Positions 54,805-63,895 of a DNA stretch of 64,000 nucleotides are shown one piece after another; positions within the stretch are counted from its first letter, which is position 1; the number at the start of each line of letters is the position of its first letter. This DNA comes from CAYNWT01 sp964485095 (lineage in GTDB: Bacteria > Planctomycetota > Planctomycetia > Planctomycetales > Planctomycetaceae), in the NCBI GenBank assembly GCA_964485095.1, contig CAZAIB010000002.1, positions 71,351 to 135,350 of the forward strand, in the 5' to 3' direction. The notes under the pieces are model-generated. The model was not told the DNA's origin. It searched no databases and worked only from the letters and a program-made list of their open reading frames with translations. The translations under genes and the position numbers were made by a program.

Positions 54805-55824
54805 TCACTCCGCAGCCACAGGGTGCGCCGGGCGGCCTACCAACGGAACCGATTCCGTGCGTTCGTGACCCGGCACGTAGACTTCGTCCACCTCTGTCGC
54901 ATCAATCTGATGTCGCAGTTCAAGAAACGTCAGCGTCGCCCACGTGAAGAACGCCGCTGTCGCTGGTCCTGCACAAAGCAACGTGACGATGGCCGCAGGC
55001 CACGTCGTACCGACGCTGCCACCAAACAGCAGCACCCCAACGGACTTGCCGAGCTGCGCTGGAAGAAATCCGATCATCAGAACGCTGGCCAACGCGGCGG
55101 CGTAGTGGAATGGCCGAGTCAAAACAAAGTTGATCGCGCGGCTGACTCCATCAAAGCAGTCGCTAAGTTCAGTGGCTTGAGCGGCAAACATGAGCGGCCA
55201 TCCGATTGCAGTCAGAACCAAAAAGATGCAAACCAATGCCGTTATCGCCCACCACAGGGCGGCATAGATGGCTCCCCCAACCCACGGCAGCCACGTAAAC
55301 CCGCCGCACAAATACCGCACAAGAATCAGAACACAACAAATCACCAATGGCAAAACTGGCGCCAGCCAGGACTGCAGCGTTCGAGGCAAAGTAAACTGAA
55401 GGACCTCGCGCCAGCCTGGTGTTCGGTCGCTGGATAATCTCACAGCAACCGATCGACAAATCGCACTCCCAAGAACGGCGCAGACCAACAGGTTCCAACC
55501 CAAGGCACCCGCCTGCACCGCAAGTTGCGCGGTGACTGAACTCAGTACGCAGCCCATCAGCAACATACTTGTCGCAGCCGGACCATACAGGACAGAACCA
55601 ACCGGCAGCGCAAAGAACCCATCGCCAACGCGAACAACGGCGGCAGATCCTTCAAAGAGGTTTAGCAACCCAGTGCCCAGAAACCAGGCCGCAGCAGCCA
55701 GAAGTCCCAGGGCCAGTGTCTGAATCGTCAACGCCCGCCACGCGTTCCAGCCGGTTACGAATAACCGACGCCACACGGGTGTCCCGGCATTGCTGGTTTG
55801 AAAGGCTGTTGTACTGCTACTCAT
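54805..55824 (-). CDS. Multi-pass membrane protein, unknown
   Basis: 339 aa with about six to eight hydrophobic segments (for example LTIQTLALGLLAAAAWFLG, LAPVLPLVICCVLILV, YAALWWAITALVCIFLVLTA). No transporter signature is seen. The C-terminus is soluble and polar. It lies upstream of the 53925 gene but is separated from it by about 230 bp. The plus-strand frame of 267 codons opposite it is its antisense shadow. Confidence 0.75.
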   Translation of the reverse strand: MSSSTTAFQTSNAGTPVWRRLFVTGWNAWRALTIQTLALGLLAAAAWFLGTGLLNLFEGSAAVVRVGDGFFALPVGSVLYGPAATSMLLMGCVLSSVTAQLAVQAGALGWNLLVCAVLGSAICRSVAVRLSSDRTPGWREVLQFTLPRTLQSWLAPVLPLVICCVLILVRYLCGGFTWLPWVGGAIYAALWWAITALVCIFLVLTAIGWPLMFAAQATELSDCFDGVSRAINFVLTRPFHYAAALASVLMIGFLPAQLGKSVGVLLFGGSVGTTWPAAIVTLLCAGPATAAFFTWATLTFLELRHQIDATEVDEVYVPGHERTESVPLVGRPAHPVAAE

Positions 55825-55956
55825 GCGTGACGATTCCGTTCGCGACGTCCGTTACGCGAAGCGTCCCAGATCACTGGCAGTTGTTCCAGATCAAAAGCAG
55901 TGTCAGGATCAATTGGCCTGACGTGTCTTGGCGACTTGTTCGTGCTGGTCACTTAC

Positions 55957-56040
55957 ATCCGCAGATCTGCGCAGATTCACGCAGATTCGTTTTCCTGGTC
56001 CGCGCACCTAATCTGCGAAAATCTGGGAGAATCTGCGGAT
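55957..56040. repeat. Long imperfect inverted repeat of GCAGATT units
   Basis: Left arm 55957-55988 and right arm 56010-56040 pair along about 30 bases. The ends ATCCGCAGAT/ATCTGCGGAT pair perfectly. Inside, GCAGATT is repeated. It lies in a 255-base gap between two minus-strand genes. Confidence 0.7.
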
Positions 56041-56079
56041 AAACAACACAGTAAGCGTTCGCAGCCTGAACACTCCGCG

Positions 56080-57213
56080 CTAACTCTCTGAACGCATTCG
56101 GGAGATGACGGTCGAGATTTTCTCAATCGCCAACGTCACGTCATCAGGCGTCGTCTCAAGTCCGACAGAGAACCGCACTGCCGACGTGTAAACGTCCTCC
56201 GCACAGCCCATCGCGACCAACGCGGGAGCTGGATCGGCCGAACCGCTGGCGCAGGTGCTGCCCAGCGAACACGCAATCCCCGCAAGATCCAACGCGACCA
56301 GCATCGCTTCGCCGTGCAATCCGGGAAAAGAGATGTTCAGAGTGTTCGGTAACTTGTTGGCAAGAGAACCGTTGACGACTGCGGGCGAACACCGTTCCAT
56401 CAATCCTGCCTGGAGTTCATCTCGACGCTGCAAGGTTTGCTTCATCCGCTCACCCATGTCGCGTTCGAAAATCTCCAAAGCCTTCGCCATGCCCACAACC
56501 AACGCGACGGCTTCAGTGCCCGGTCGGAACCCGGCTTCCTGGTGGCCCCCAAACTGAAACGCAGGCAACCGTGTTCCTTCCTTCAACAACAGCGCCCCGA
56601 TCCCACGCGGCCCATGAAACTTATGAGCCCCGAGTGCCAGAGACGTCACGTTGCTCTTCCGAAACGAAACTGGAATCTTGCCAACAGCCTGAACCGCGTC
56701 CAGGTGAAACGGAACCGAATGTTGTTCGCACTTCTTTGCCAATGGCGCGATGTCCTGAATCACTCCGGTTTCATTGTGAGCCAAAATAACCGACGCGATC
56801 TTCACCGCGTTCCAATCGACCTGTTCCAATTGTCCCTCGACAAACAGGCCATCGGAATCGACATCAAGAAAGTCAATCTTCCAACCGCGCGGTTCCAGCT
56901 GACGACACGACTCCATCGTCGCCGGGTGTTCGCCAGCCGTTAGCAGAATTGTCCCCGGTTCCTGATCAGCGAACCCAAACAGTGCCATGTTGGTCGATTC
57001 AGTTCCACCGCTGGTCAGGATGACTTCTTTCGGATCCGCATCCAAAACCCGCGCGATGGTTTCGCGAGCATCTTCGAGAGCCTGCCGAGCTTTCCGTCCT
57101 GGAGCGTGTCGGCTGCCGGGGTTGGCGTAGCTTTCGGCGAAGTGATGCGACATGGCGTCAATCACTTCGGGCAGCGGCCGCGTGGTCGCGTTGTTATCCA
57201 GGTAGATGTTCAT
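56080..57213 (-). CDS. Cysteine desulfurase (NifS/IscS class)
   Basis: 377 aa from the ATG at 57213 (AGAAGGAA before it; the frame continues upstream without a site). PLP enzyme that takes sulfur from cysteine for Fe-S or thio-modification. Family residues: YLDNNATT at the start, SGGTESTN (68-75), HNETG (146-150), the PLP Lys K198 in GAHKFHG, and the catalytic Cys C321 in STCASGS. It lies just downstream of yjbQ and aroC on the same strand. No IscU-like scaffold is adjacent. Confidence 0.94.
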   Translation of the reverse strand: MNIYLDNNATTRPLPEVIDAMSHHFAESYANPGSRHAPGRKARQALEDARETIARVLDADPKEVILTSGGTESTNMALFGFADQEPGTILLTAGEHPATMESCRQLEPRGWKIDFLDVDSDGLFVEGQLEQVDWNAVKIASVILAHNETGVIQDIAPLAKKCEQHSVPFHLDAVQAVGKIPVSFRKSNVTSLALGAHKFHGPRGIGALLLKEGTRLPAFQFGGHQEAGFRPGTEAVALVVGMAKALEIFERDMGERMKQTLQRRDELQAGLMERCSPAVVNGSLANKLPNTLNISFPGLHGEAMLVALDLAGIACSLGSTCASGSADPAPALVAMGCAEDVYTSAVRFSVGLETTPDDVTLAIEKISTVISRMRSES

Positions 57214-57289
57214 TGTGTTCCTTCTGTGGTGGACGAAGTCATGAGCCCCAATGCGAGAAGACTCCGGAAAGGACTCGTTGCCTTGGCCA

Positions 57290-57724
57290 CTACGAATTAA
57301 TTCGCGAGCCATTCAGCGTCAGAACCAACGACCGGGCCGTTCCCCTGTCGCGATGCTCACACAGAAAAATCCCCTGCCAGGTTCCCAGCCGCAAATGCCC
57401 GTCGGCAATCGGCACCGATACAGAACTTCCCAGCATCGACGCCTTCACATGCGCCGGCATGTCGTCGGGACCTTCGCACGTGTGAATGTACGGGAAGTCC
57501 TCCGGGGCGATGGCGTTGAATGAACTCTCCAAATCCACTGGCACATCGGGATCCGCGTTCTCATTAATCGTCAGCGATGCCGACGTGTGCTTGATGAACA
57601 CATGCAGAATTCCAACTTCGATGTCGCGAATGTCAGGCATGGCCTGTACGACTTCGCGAGTAATCAAATGGAACCCACGCGTTCGTGGCGAGAGACGAAT
57701 TTCCTGCTGCAGCCAAACGCTCAT
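57290..57724 (-). CDS. YjbQ/UPF0047 family protein
   Basis: 144 aa from the ATG at 57724, which overlaps the TGA of aroC (TGATG), so translation is coupled. The family motif FIKHTSASLTINENADPDV and the ending GTWQGIFLCEHRDRG are clear. A weak thiamine-phosphate synthase activity has been reported for E. coli YjbQ; the true role is unsettled. It is cytosolic. Confidence 0.92.
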   Translation of the reverse strand: MSVWLQQEIRLSPRTRGFHLITREVVQAMPDIRDIEVGILHVFIKHTSASLTINENADPDVPVDLESSFNAIAPEDFPYIHTCEGPDDMPAHVKASMLGSSVSVPIADGHLRLGTWQGIFLCEHRDRGTARSLVLTLNGSRINS

Positions 57725-58845
57725 CAGCTTCTCGCTCCGCCAATCGATTTCCATCGCAACCAATGATCGGCAAGTACGATCGCGATCATCGCTTCGGCCA
57801 TCGGCACGAACCGAGGCAACAGGCACGGGTCGTGTCGGCCTTTGGTCATGATTGTTGTGGCTTCACCTTTGGAATCGACAGTCGCCTGATCCATCGGCAG
57901 GCTGCTGGTCGGCTTCACCGCCGCGCGAAGAAGAATCGGTTCACCAGACGTGATCCCGCCCAACATCCCACCATGCCGGTTAGAACTCGTTCCAACCGGC
58001 GGCGTGCGTTGGCCGTTGGGCACAAACAGATCGTTGTTCTCACTACCGCGAGCCGTCACGCAACCGAACCCAATTCCGTACTCCACGCCCAGAACCGCCG
58101 GCAGACTAAACAGCGCTTTCGCAAAGTCCGCCTTAATCTTGTCAAACACCGGTTCGCCCAAACCGGCGGGAACATTCTTCGCGACAATTTCCGCGGCACC
58201 GCCGATGGAATCTCTCTGCTTCCGAACGGTATCAATTAGGTCAATCATCTTCGCCGCAGCGCTGGCGTCGGGGCACCGAATCGGATTGAAACTGCCATCC
58301 GCGTTCTGTTCCACATCCTCCAAAGTCAACGCGGCAGGATTCTCAACCGTCGCCTTAATGTCACCCACCTGGCAAACATACCCAACCACATCCCCGCCAA
58401 ACTCAGCAGCGATCAGCTTCTTCGCAATCGCACCAGCCGCCACACGAACCGTCGTCTCCCGCGCGCTGCTGCGTCCGCCTCCGCGGTAGTCGCGGAAGCC
58501 GTACCGAGCGTCGTAGGTGAAGTCAGCGTGGCCCGGACGGTACTTGTCTTTGATGTCGGAGTAGTCCCGACTGCGTTGATCCTTATTGCGAATCAGAATC
58601 GCAATGCTGGTTCCCGTCGTGCGTCCCTCAAACACGCCCGCAAGGAACTCCGGCATATCCGCCTCATCGCGCTGCGTCGTGATTGAACTCTGTCCAGGCC
58701 GCCGCCGCTGCAAATCGGGAATCAGATCATCAACGCTAAGTTCCAATCCTGGTGGCACGCCATCAATGATGACAACATTGCCCGGACCATGACTCTCGCC
58801 AGCCGTCGTGATTCGAAATGCTTGTCCGAACGAATTTCCGGGCAT
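57724..58845 (-). CDS. aroC: Chorismate synthase
   Basis: 373 aa from the ATG at 58845. It makes chorismate from EPSP with reduced FMN, the last shikimate step. Signatures: GESHGPGNVVIIDGVPPG at the start, RRRPGQSSITTQRDEAD, RYGFRDYRGGGRSSARET, and SNRHGGMLGGITSGEPI near the end. The chain is of usual length. It heads a group with yjbQ and the cysteine desulfurase. Confidence 0.97.
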   Translation of the reverse strand: MPGNSFGQAFRITTAGESHGPGNVVIIDGVPPGLELSVDDLIPDLQRRRPGQSSITTQRDEADMPEFLAGVFEGRTTGTSIAILIRNKDQRSRDYSDIKDKYRPGHADFTYDARYGFRDYRGGGRSSARETTVRVAAGAIAKKLIAAEFGGDVVGYVCQVGDIKATVENPAALTLEDVEQNADGSFNPIRCPDASAAAKMIDLIDTVRKQRDSIGGAAEIVAKNVPAGLGEPVFDKIKADFAKALFSLPAVLGVEYGIGFGCVTARGSENNDLFVPNGQRTPPVGTSSNRHGGMLGGITSGEPILLRAAVKPTSSLPMDQATVDSKGEATTIMTKGRHDPCLLPRFVPMAEAMIAIVLADHWLRWKSIGGARS

Positions 58846-58945
58846 AAGAAAGCCTGATAGGAACCAAATGAAACCAAATTGTAGTGTGAGCAACACCCCC
58901 TGTGTACTCGCGCCAACTCACTCCGAGCACGTCCCGAACATGTCA

Positions 58946-58967
58946 CCTCTCCCGCTTGCGGGAGAGG
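58946..58967. repeat. Perfect palindrome in an intergenic repeat cluster
   Basis: CCTCTCCCGC and GCGGGAGAGG pair over 10 bp with a TT loop. A GCGGGAGAGGG copy follows at 58982-58992. This looks like a REP-type element. It lies between aroC and the mannose-1-P guanylyltransferase gene. Confidence 0.65.
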
Positions 58968-59068
58968 TCGCGGTCTCAGCCGCGGGAGAGGGCTTCCAGC
59001 ACAAGACCCTCAACAAAGAGAACCCAAGCCCACACCGCAAATCCCACACACCACCCGCCGCACCAAAA

Positions 59069-59093
59069 CCCTCTCCGGGCTTACAGCCCGACT
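59069..59093. repeat. Short intergenic repeat (REP-like), second copy
   Basis: CCCTCTCCGGGCTTACAGCC plus CGACT. It is the reverse complement, with one extra base, of the 41502-41525 copy. Confidence 0.55.
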
Positions 59094-59124
59094 CTCCTAG
59101 AGGCAGAGTGGCAAGGATCGGACG

Positions 59125-60198
59125 CTACAGCAGATTCTCAAACCCCTGCTCCTTCAACGCCGCAACCAAATCGCGCATCGCGTCGGCATCATGCCGGTTC
59201 GCAATCAACGTCGCATCCGGCGTGTGCACGACAATGCAATCTTTCATGCCGAGAGTCGCGATCAGGTGATTGTCGGGCGAACGCACAATGCAGCCTTCCG
59301 TGTTCACGCCGCAAAACGGACCGTCGATGGTGTTCCCGTTGTCATCCTCGCCCAACAAGCGTGGTAGTGAGAGCCAACTACCGACGTCGTCCCACTCGAA
59401 GGGAGCCTCCACAACAGTAATCTGTTTCGCTTTTTCCAACACCGCGTGGTCAATGGAAATCGAATTCATCTGCGGGAACTCGGCCGCCAACATCGCGTCG
59501 AACCCATCGGTTCCAAGTGCGTCGGCTAGCTTTAGCAGCCGCTGATGCATGTCTGGTTCGTGTTCCGACAGCACATCCAGAATCGCCTGAGCGCTCCAGC
59601 AAAAGATTCCGCAGTTCCAGTAATAGCTACCGGCATCGACATACTGCTGAGCGATCTCGCGTTCTGGCTTCTCCCTGAACGAACTCACCTTAAACGCGCC
59701 GTCGATGGTCGAGAGTGCTTCGCCGCGTTCGATGTAGCCGTAACCCGTGGCTGGGTATGTGGGCGGAACACCAAACAGGACAAACTGGTTCGGATCGCCC
59801 GCCACAATTTGTTGAGCAATCTTGCCCGCGTTCTGGAACACTTCCTGCGGCTGAATCACATGGTCGGCCGGCATGACAAACATGACCGCGTCCGGATCTT
59901 TTTTCAGCAGGTTAATCGCGGCCAGTCCCAGACATGGCGCCGTGTTGCGAGCACAGGGTTCGATGATGATGTTGCTGGCGGGCACGTCCGGCAACTGCCG
60001 GCCGGTTTCTTCAGCCTGAACCGCGTTCGTCACGACCCATGTGTTCGCGGTGTCGATCCAGCCATCGCAGCGGCCGACGGTGTTCTGGATCATTGTCTGC
60101 TCGCCGGATAACTTGAGCAGCTGTTTTGGAGTTTTCTTGCGGCTTTGTGGCCAGAAGCGAGTGCCGCTCCCGCCTGCCATGACTACGGCGTGCAACAT
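59125..60198 (-). CDS. manC: Mannose-1-phosphate guanylyltransferase
   Basis: 357 aa. It makes GDP-mannose from Man-1-P and GTP for surface glycans. The nucleotidyltransferase signature GGSGTRFWPQSRKKTPKQ lies at 9-26, PADH is present (VMPADHVI), and the family FREKPE loop is seen. The isomerase half of bifunctional ManC/AlgA is absent, so this is the single-domain type. It stands alone, divergent from the MnmE-like GTPase. Confidence 0.93.
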   Translation of the reverse strand: MLHAVVMAGGSGTRFWPQSRKKTPKQLLKLSGEQTMIQNTVGRCDGWIDTANTWVVTNAVQAEETGRQLPDVPASNIIIEPCARNTAPCLGLAAINLLKKDPDAVMFVMPADHVIQPQEVFQNAGKIAQQIVAGDPNQFVLFGVPPTYPATGYGYIERGEALSTIDGAFKVSSFREKPEREIAQQYVDAGSYYWNCGIFCWSAQAILDVLSEHEPDMHQRLLKLADALGTDGFDAMLAAEFPQMNSISIDHAVLEKAKQITVVEAPFEWDDVGSWLSLPRLLGEDDNGNTIDGPFCGVNTEGCIVRSPDNHLIATLGMKDCIVVHTPDATLIANRHDADAMRDLVAALKEQGFENLL

Positions 60199-60278
60199 GT
60201 GTGCGTCTCGTATCTTTCGTTTGACGGTCGATGAGCCCGCATCATAGGCTGCCGACCAATTCCTGCGAACGCGACTTC

Positions 60279-61415
60279 ATGAACCCACCAGAATCACAGC
60301 CAACGGCACGTTTGCTCACGCCATCCGGACGTGGTGCCGTGGCCACGATTGTGCTTCAGGGGGAACCTAAACAACTCGCACAAGTCGATCGGTTCTTTTC
60401 GCCGGTCAACGGCAAGCCACTTGCCGACCAGGTAGTTCAACAGTTGGCCTTCGGGCATTGGGGAACCGAAGAACCCCGGGAAGAACTACTGGTGTGCCGA
60501 ACCGCCGACGGAACCGCTGAGATCCACTGCCACGGTGGCACCGCGTGTGTGGAACGCGTTCTGACTGACCTCCAGACCGCCGGCATCGAATCAGCCACAA
60601 GCGAGAACGTTACGCTGCAAGACGAACTCGCCAACGCCGTGACCCACGCACCAACACTCAAAACGGCGCAGTGTCTGCTCAAGCAGCAACGGCTCTGGGC
60701 TGCGTTCGTTGATGGGCTGCTGAGTTGCGACTCGTGCGAACAAATTGTCGAACGGGTAAACGGCGTCATCCAGTGGGCTGACTTTGGGCGACATCTGACT
60801 GAACCCTGGCAGGTCGCGATCGTGGGCGAACCAAACGTTGGCAAGTCTACGCTGCTCAATGCGTTGCTGGGATTCGATCGATCCATCGTGTTCGATCAAC
60901 CAGGAACCACGCGCGATGTGGTGTCTGCACGGACGGTGTTTGATGGCTGGCCGATTTTGCTAAGCGACACGGCCGGCCTAAGAGAAACCGATGACGCCAT
61001 CGAACGCAGCGGAGTCCAGGCGGCCCACGCGCGAGCTGAATCGGCGGACTTGCGATTGCTGGTAACTGATATCCGCGACTCAGTGAGCGGCAAAGCGCTA
61101 GCCGCCGGTGAGCCACCAATGCCGGGGGCTGGCGCCCGCCCGCTCACAAAGCCGTTCTTGCATGTCGGAAACAAAGCTGACACGGTCGAACAGCCAGAAC
61201 ACACCGTGGATGTTCTCGTATCCGCAACAACCGGCCAGGGCGTCGATGGTTTGATCGAACGCATCGCTGCGGCTCTGGTTCCAACGGTTCCAAACGACAG
61301 CCAGTGTGTCCCAATATCCAGCGATCAACTTGTCTGGCTGAACAGAATTGTGGAAATCTGCGAACAAGGTCCGCTGGAAGCGGTCAAAGATCTTGTCCGC
61401 ACCCGCCTGCGATGA
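60279..61415 (+). CDS. MnmE-like GTPase lacking the C-terminal MnmE motif
   Basis: 378 aa from the ATG at 60279; MnmE itself is near 450. The N-terminal TrmE-type domain is recognisable (LLTPSGRGAVATIVLQG and EIHCHGG), then the G domain (GEPNVGKST with K189, GTTRD, SDTAGLRET, and a GNKAD G4 site). The last part ends in VRTRLR, with no Cys-Ile-Gly-Lys end, which MnmE needs for tRNA wobble-uridine modification. It may be a paralogue with another role. dusB begins 17 bp later, so they form an operon. Confidence 0.85.
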   Translation: MNPPESQPTARLLTPSGRGAVATIVLQGEPKQLAQVDRFFSPVNGKPLADQVVQQLAFGHWGTEEPREELLVCRTADGTAEIHCHGGTACVERVLTDLQTAGIESATSENVTLQDELANAVTHAPTLKTAQCLLKQQRLWAAFVDGLLSCDSCEQIVERVNGVIQWADFGRHLTEPWQVAIVGEPNVGKSTLLNALLGFDRSIVFDQPGTTRDVVSARTVFDGWPILLSDTAGLRETDDAIERSGVQAAHARAESADLRLLVTDIRDSVSGKALAAGEPPMPGAGARPLTKPFLHVGNKADTVEQPEHTVDVLVSATTGQGVDGLIERIAAALVPTVPNDSQCVPISSDQLVWLNRIVEICEQGPLEAVKDLVRTRLR

Positions 61416-61432
61416 GTTAAACTGCGACCACG

Positions 61433-62533
61433 ATGACTGACGAAGCCCCAACAACTTACTCGCACCCGCGTCCCGATTTCCCGCCGCCGCTAAGCTACGG
61501 CGATCTGAAACTGGCGACACGTTACCACTTGTCGCCACTGGCCGGGTTCACAAATCTCCCGTTCCGCCGCATCGTCCGTGCGATTGGTGGAGTGGGCCTG
61601 GCGACGACAGACCTTGTCAACGCGCGAGGTTTGTTGGCGGGCGGCGAACGAACGCTGGAGCTTGTCGAGACGACGCCGGACGACAGCCCGTTTGCGGTTC
61701 AGATATTCGGATCAGAAGCCGACATCATGGCCGAAGCCGCCCAGTTTCTCGAAGCGCGCGGAGTGCATTCGATTGACATCAACATGGGCTGTCCGGTCAA
61801 CCGCATCACCAAAGGCGGTTCGGGCGCCAGCATGATGCGGAAGACAGACGAAACCGTCGCGCTGGTCGAAAAGATTGTCCAGTCGGTTTCTATCCCCGTG
61901 ACCTGCAAGATGCGACTGGGTTGGGACGATACGCAGCTGACGGCTCCTTTGTTCGCAAAACTGTTTCAGGACGTCGGCGCAGCGGCGATTGCGATTCACG
62001 GTCGCACGCGCGAACAGGGTTTCAGTGGCGTGGTGAACCTGGACGGTATTCGGCAGGTTGCTGAAGCCGTCGATAAGATCCCTGTCATCGGCAACGGTGA
62101 TGTGCGTTCGATACCTGATGCGGCGAGGATGCTGAAAGAAACCGGGTGCGACGGCGTTTCAGTTGGGCGCGGAGCGTTGGCGAATCCGTGGATTTTCAAA
62201 CAGCTTGCAGCCTGGGAAGAAACCGGTTCGTATCCACCGGCCGGGACATTCGACGAACGGCTGGCGCTTCTCATCAAGCAGTTCGAATACCTGGAAGCTC
62301 GCACCGGAACCCGCCGCGCGATTGTGCGGTTCCGGAAGATGGGCCATTGGTATTTGAAAGGGATGCAGGTGCGAAAGCGGCTTCGGGGCGACTTCCAAAT
62401 CGCGAAGACCCGCGAAGAGTTCGACGCCGTGCTGGCGATCATCCGCGAAGAAGGCCCCGTACGCGGCTCCCGCGACGGAGTGCTCAGAGACGTGCACATT
62501 CCCGTCCCCTCCGGCCCGATTGCGCACTGGTAG
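61433..62533 (+). CDS. dusB: tRNA-dihydrouridine synthase, DusB type
   Basis: 366 aa. A flavoenzyme that reduces uridine in the tRNA D-loop. Recognised from LSPLAGFTNLPFRR, the catalytic C120 in NMGCPVNRI, KMRLGWDD and AIHGRTREQGFSG in the barrel, and GNGDVRSI at the phosphate site, with SVGRGALANPW. An N-terminal extension of about 20 residues is Pro-rich. It follows the MnmE-like GTPase by 17 bp, a tRNA-modification pair. Confidence 0.94.
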   Translation: MTDEAPTTYSHPRPDFPPPLSYGDLKLATRYHLSPLAGFTNLPFRRIVRAIGGVGLATTDLVNARGLLAGGERTLELVETTPDDSPFAVQIFGSEADIMAEAAQFLEARGVHSIDINMGCPVNRITKGGSGASMMRKTDETVALVEKIVQSVSIPVTCKMRLGWDDTQLTAPLFAKLFQDVGAAAIAIHGRTREQGFSGVVNLDGIRQVAEAVDKIPVIGNGDVRSIPDAARMLKETGCDGVSVGRGALANPWIFKQLAAWEETGSYPPAGTFDERLALLIKQFEYLEARTGTRRAIVRFRKMGHWYLKGMQVRKRLRGDFQIAKTREEFDAVLAIIREEGPVRGSRDGVLRDVHIPVPSGPIAHW

Positions 62534-62965
62534 GCGAACAGAGATCGGGTTAGCAATCGCGTGGCCGAGTGAACGAAATGTTTCGTGGCCGAAGGAAACT
62601 TTAGGCTCGCGCCCAATTGCACTGACTTTAGATTTTCCGCCTCCGCCTCCGACTTTACGTCGGGGGTTTAACGGCTTCTGCACTACTGCGCACTGCTGAC
62701 CGTAGTGCAAAATCCCTGGACCCACCGATGTAAAATCGGTGGCGAAGGGTAAAGTTCGGGACTTCGACGATCGCCTATCGTACGGTTCCGGCCGAATCAG
62801 CAATCCTGCAGCCCCAACCCCGGAATGTCGATTAAAACCCTAGAGGGAACGCGCAGAACTCGGCCAACTATCCGAGCCCTCCAACACATCACCCATCCAA
62901 CCGGGCGTGCACCGGCCAATCTCAGCCACGCCCCCAACCGGATACCGATCGAACGGAACGTTCGT
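62534..62965. other. Intergenic region
   Basis: About 430 bases without a gene. It holds a perfect 8-bp hairpin CCACCGAT/ATCGGTGG (62722-62742). The frame open from 62825 up to the chosen PAP2 start is not protein-like and has no ribosome site. Confidence 0.45.
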
Positions 62966-63895
62966 ATGAGCCGCGATTCAACGGTTAAACTTGTCATCAT
63001 TGTTGTTGAGCTGGCGCTTGTTGCCGCGCTGATGGTCTCGCGCGGGCTGACCGTTGCGGTCGGAGATCTTGGAAAGCCGGTCGGCTTCGCGCTGCTGTTA
63101 CTGGTCGTTGCGCTGTTCTATCAGAAACGCAAGGTCAGCAGTTTTGTGATGTGCCTGCTGGGGCTGACGCATGTCGTTGTGTTTACTGCCGGGTACACGC
63201 TTTTGATGTACTCGGTGTCAACGTTGAACGCGCCGCTTGTTGATCAACAGCTGATGAACTTTGACAAAGCCTGCGGGGTATCACTGCCCGCGATTGTTGA
63301 GTGGGCTAAGGCGAATCCCGGGATCACTGGCTGGCTACAATTGACGTACGATTCGCTGCTGATCCAAACCGCTTTGGTTGTGACGGTTCTGGGCATGCGA
63401 GGTAAACGCGTTCCGATGGAACAGTTTGTCATGCAGTTCATCCTTAGCACACTCATCGTACTGCTGGCGTTGACGTTCGCTCCGGCACTTGGGCCGTTTC
63501 ACGCGTACGGTTACGAATTGAACGGTGCGCAGGAACGCTACATGGAGCACTTCACCGCGCTGCGCGATGGCAGCATGACGCGGCTCACGCTTTCTGAAGC
63601 GGAGGGACTGATTACCTTCCCATCATTCCACACAACATGGGCCATTATTCTGGCGTGGGCCTACCGCCGCGATTTGTTGTTGTTTGTTCCGCTAAGTCTC
63701 GTGAACCTCGCCGTGATTTTCTCAACGCTCACAACAGGTTGGCACTACTTTGCAGACGTCGTGGGTGGTGTGCTTGTTGCCGTCGTCGTCATTTGGCTGA
63801 CCAATGCTTTGAAGCCATGGTTCTACGATGAGAACGAAGAACCGCGAATGGTTGGATCCCGGAACGCGGCCGGACCCGACGTCCCACAGACCTGA
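62966..63895 (+). CDS. PAP2 superfamily membrane phosphatase (inositolphosphotransferase-like)
   Basis: 309 aa from the ATG at 62966, immediately before the first transmembrane helix. About seven hydrophobic segments are seen. The acid-phosphatase motifs are FPSFHTTWA (conserved His) and TGWHYFADVVGG (His and Asp), typical of the PAP2_3 branch that includes Aur1-like enzymes. It may act on lipid phosphates or transfer head groups; the substrate is unknown. It stands alone at the end of the window. Confidence 0.85.
   Translation: MSRDSTVKLVIIVVELALVAALMVSRGLTVAVGDLGKPVGFALLLLVVALFYQKRKVSSFVMCLLGLTHVVVFTAGYTLLMYSVSTLNAPLVDQQLMNFDKACGVSLPAIVEWAKANPGITGWLQLTYDSLLIQTALVVTVLGMRGKRVPMEQFVMQFILSTLIVLLALTFAPALGPFHAYGYELNGAQERYMEHFTALRDGSMTRLTLSEAEGLITFPSFHTTWAIILAWAYRRDLLLFVPLSLVNLAVIFSTLTTGWHYFADVVGGVLVAVVVIWLTNALKPWFYDENEEPRMVGSRNAAGPDVPQT

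Noticed and set aside
54634..55437. 267-codon plus-strand frame
   Set aside because: It covers the membrane-protein gene in antisense; it is rich in Arg/Gln/His without domains.
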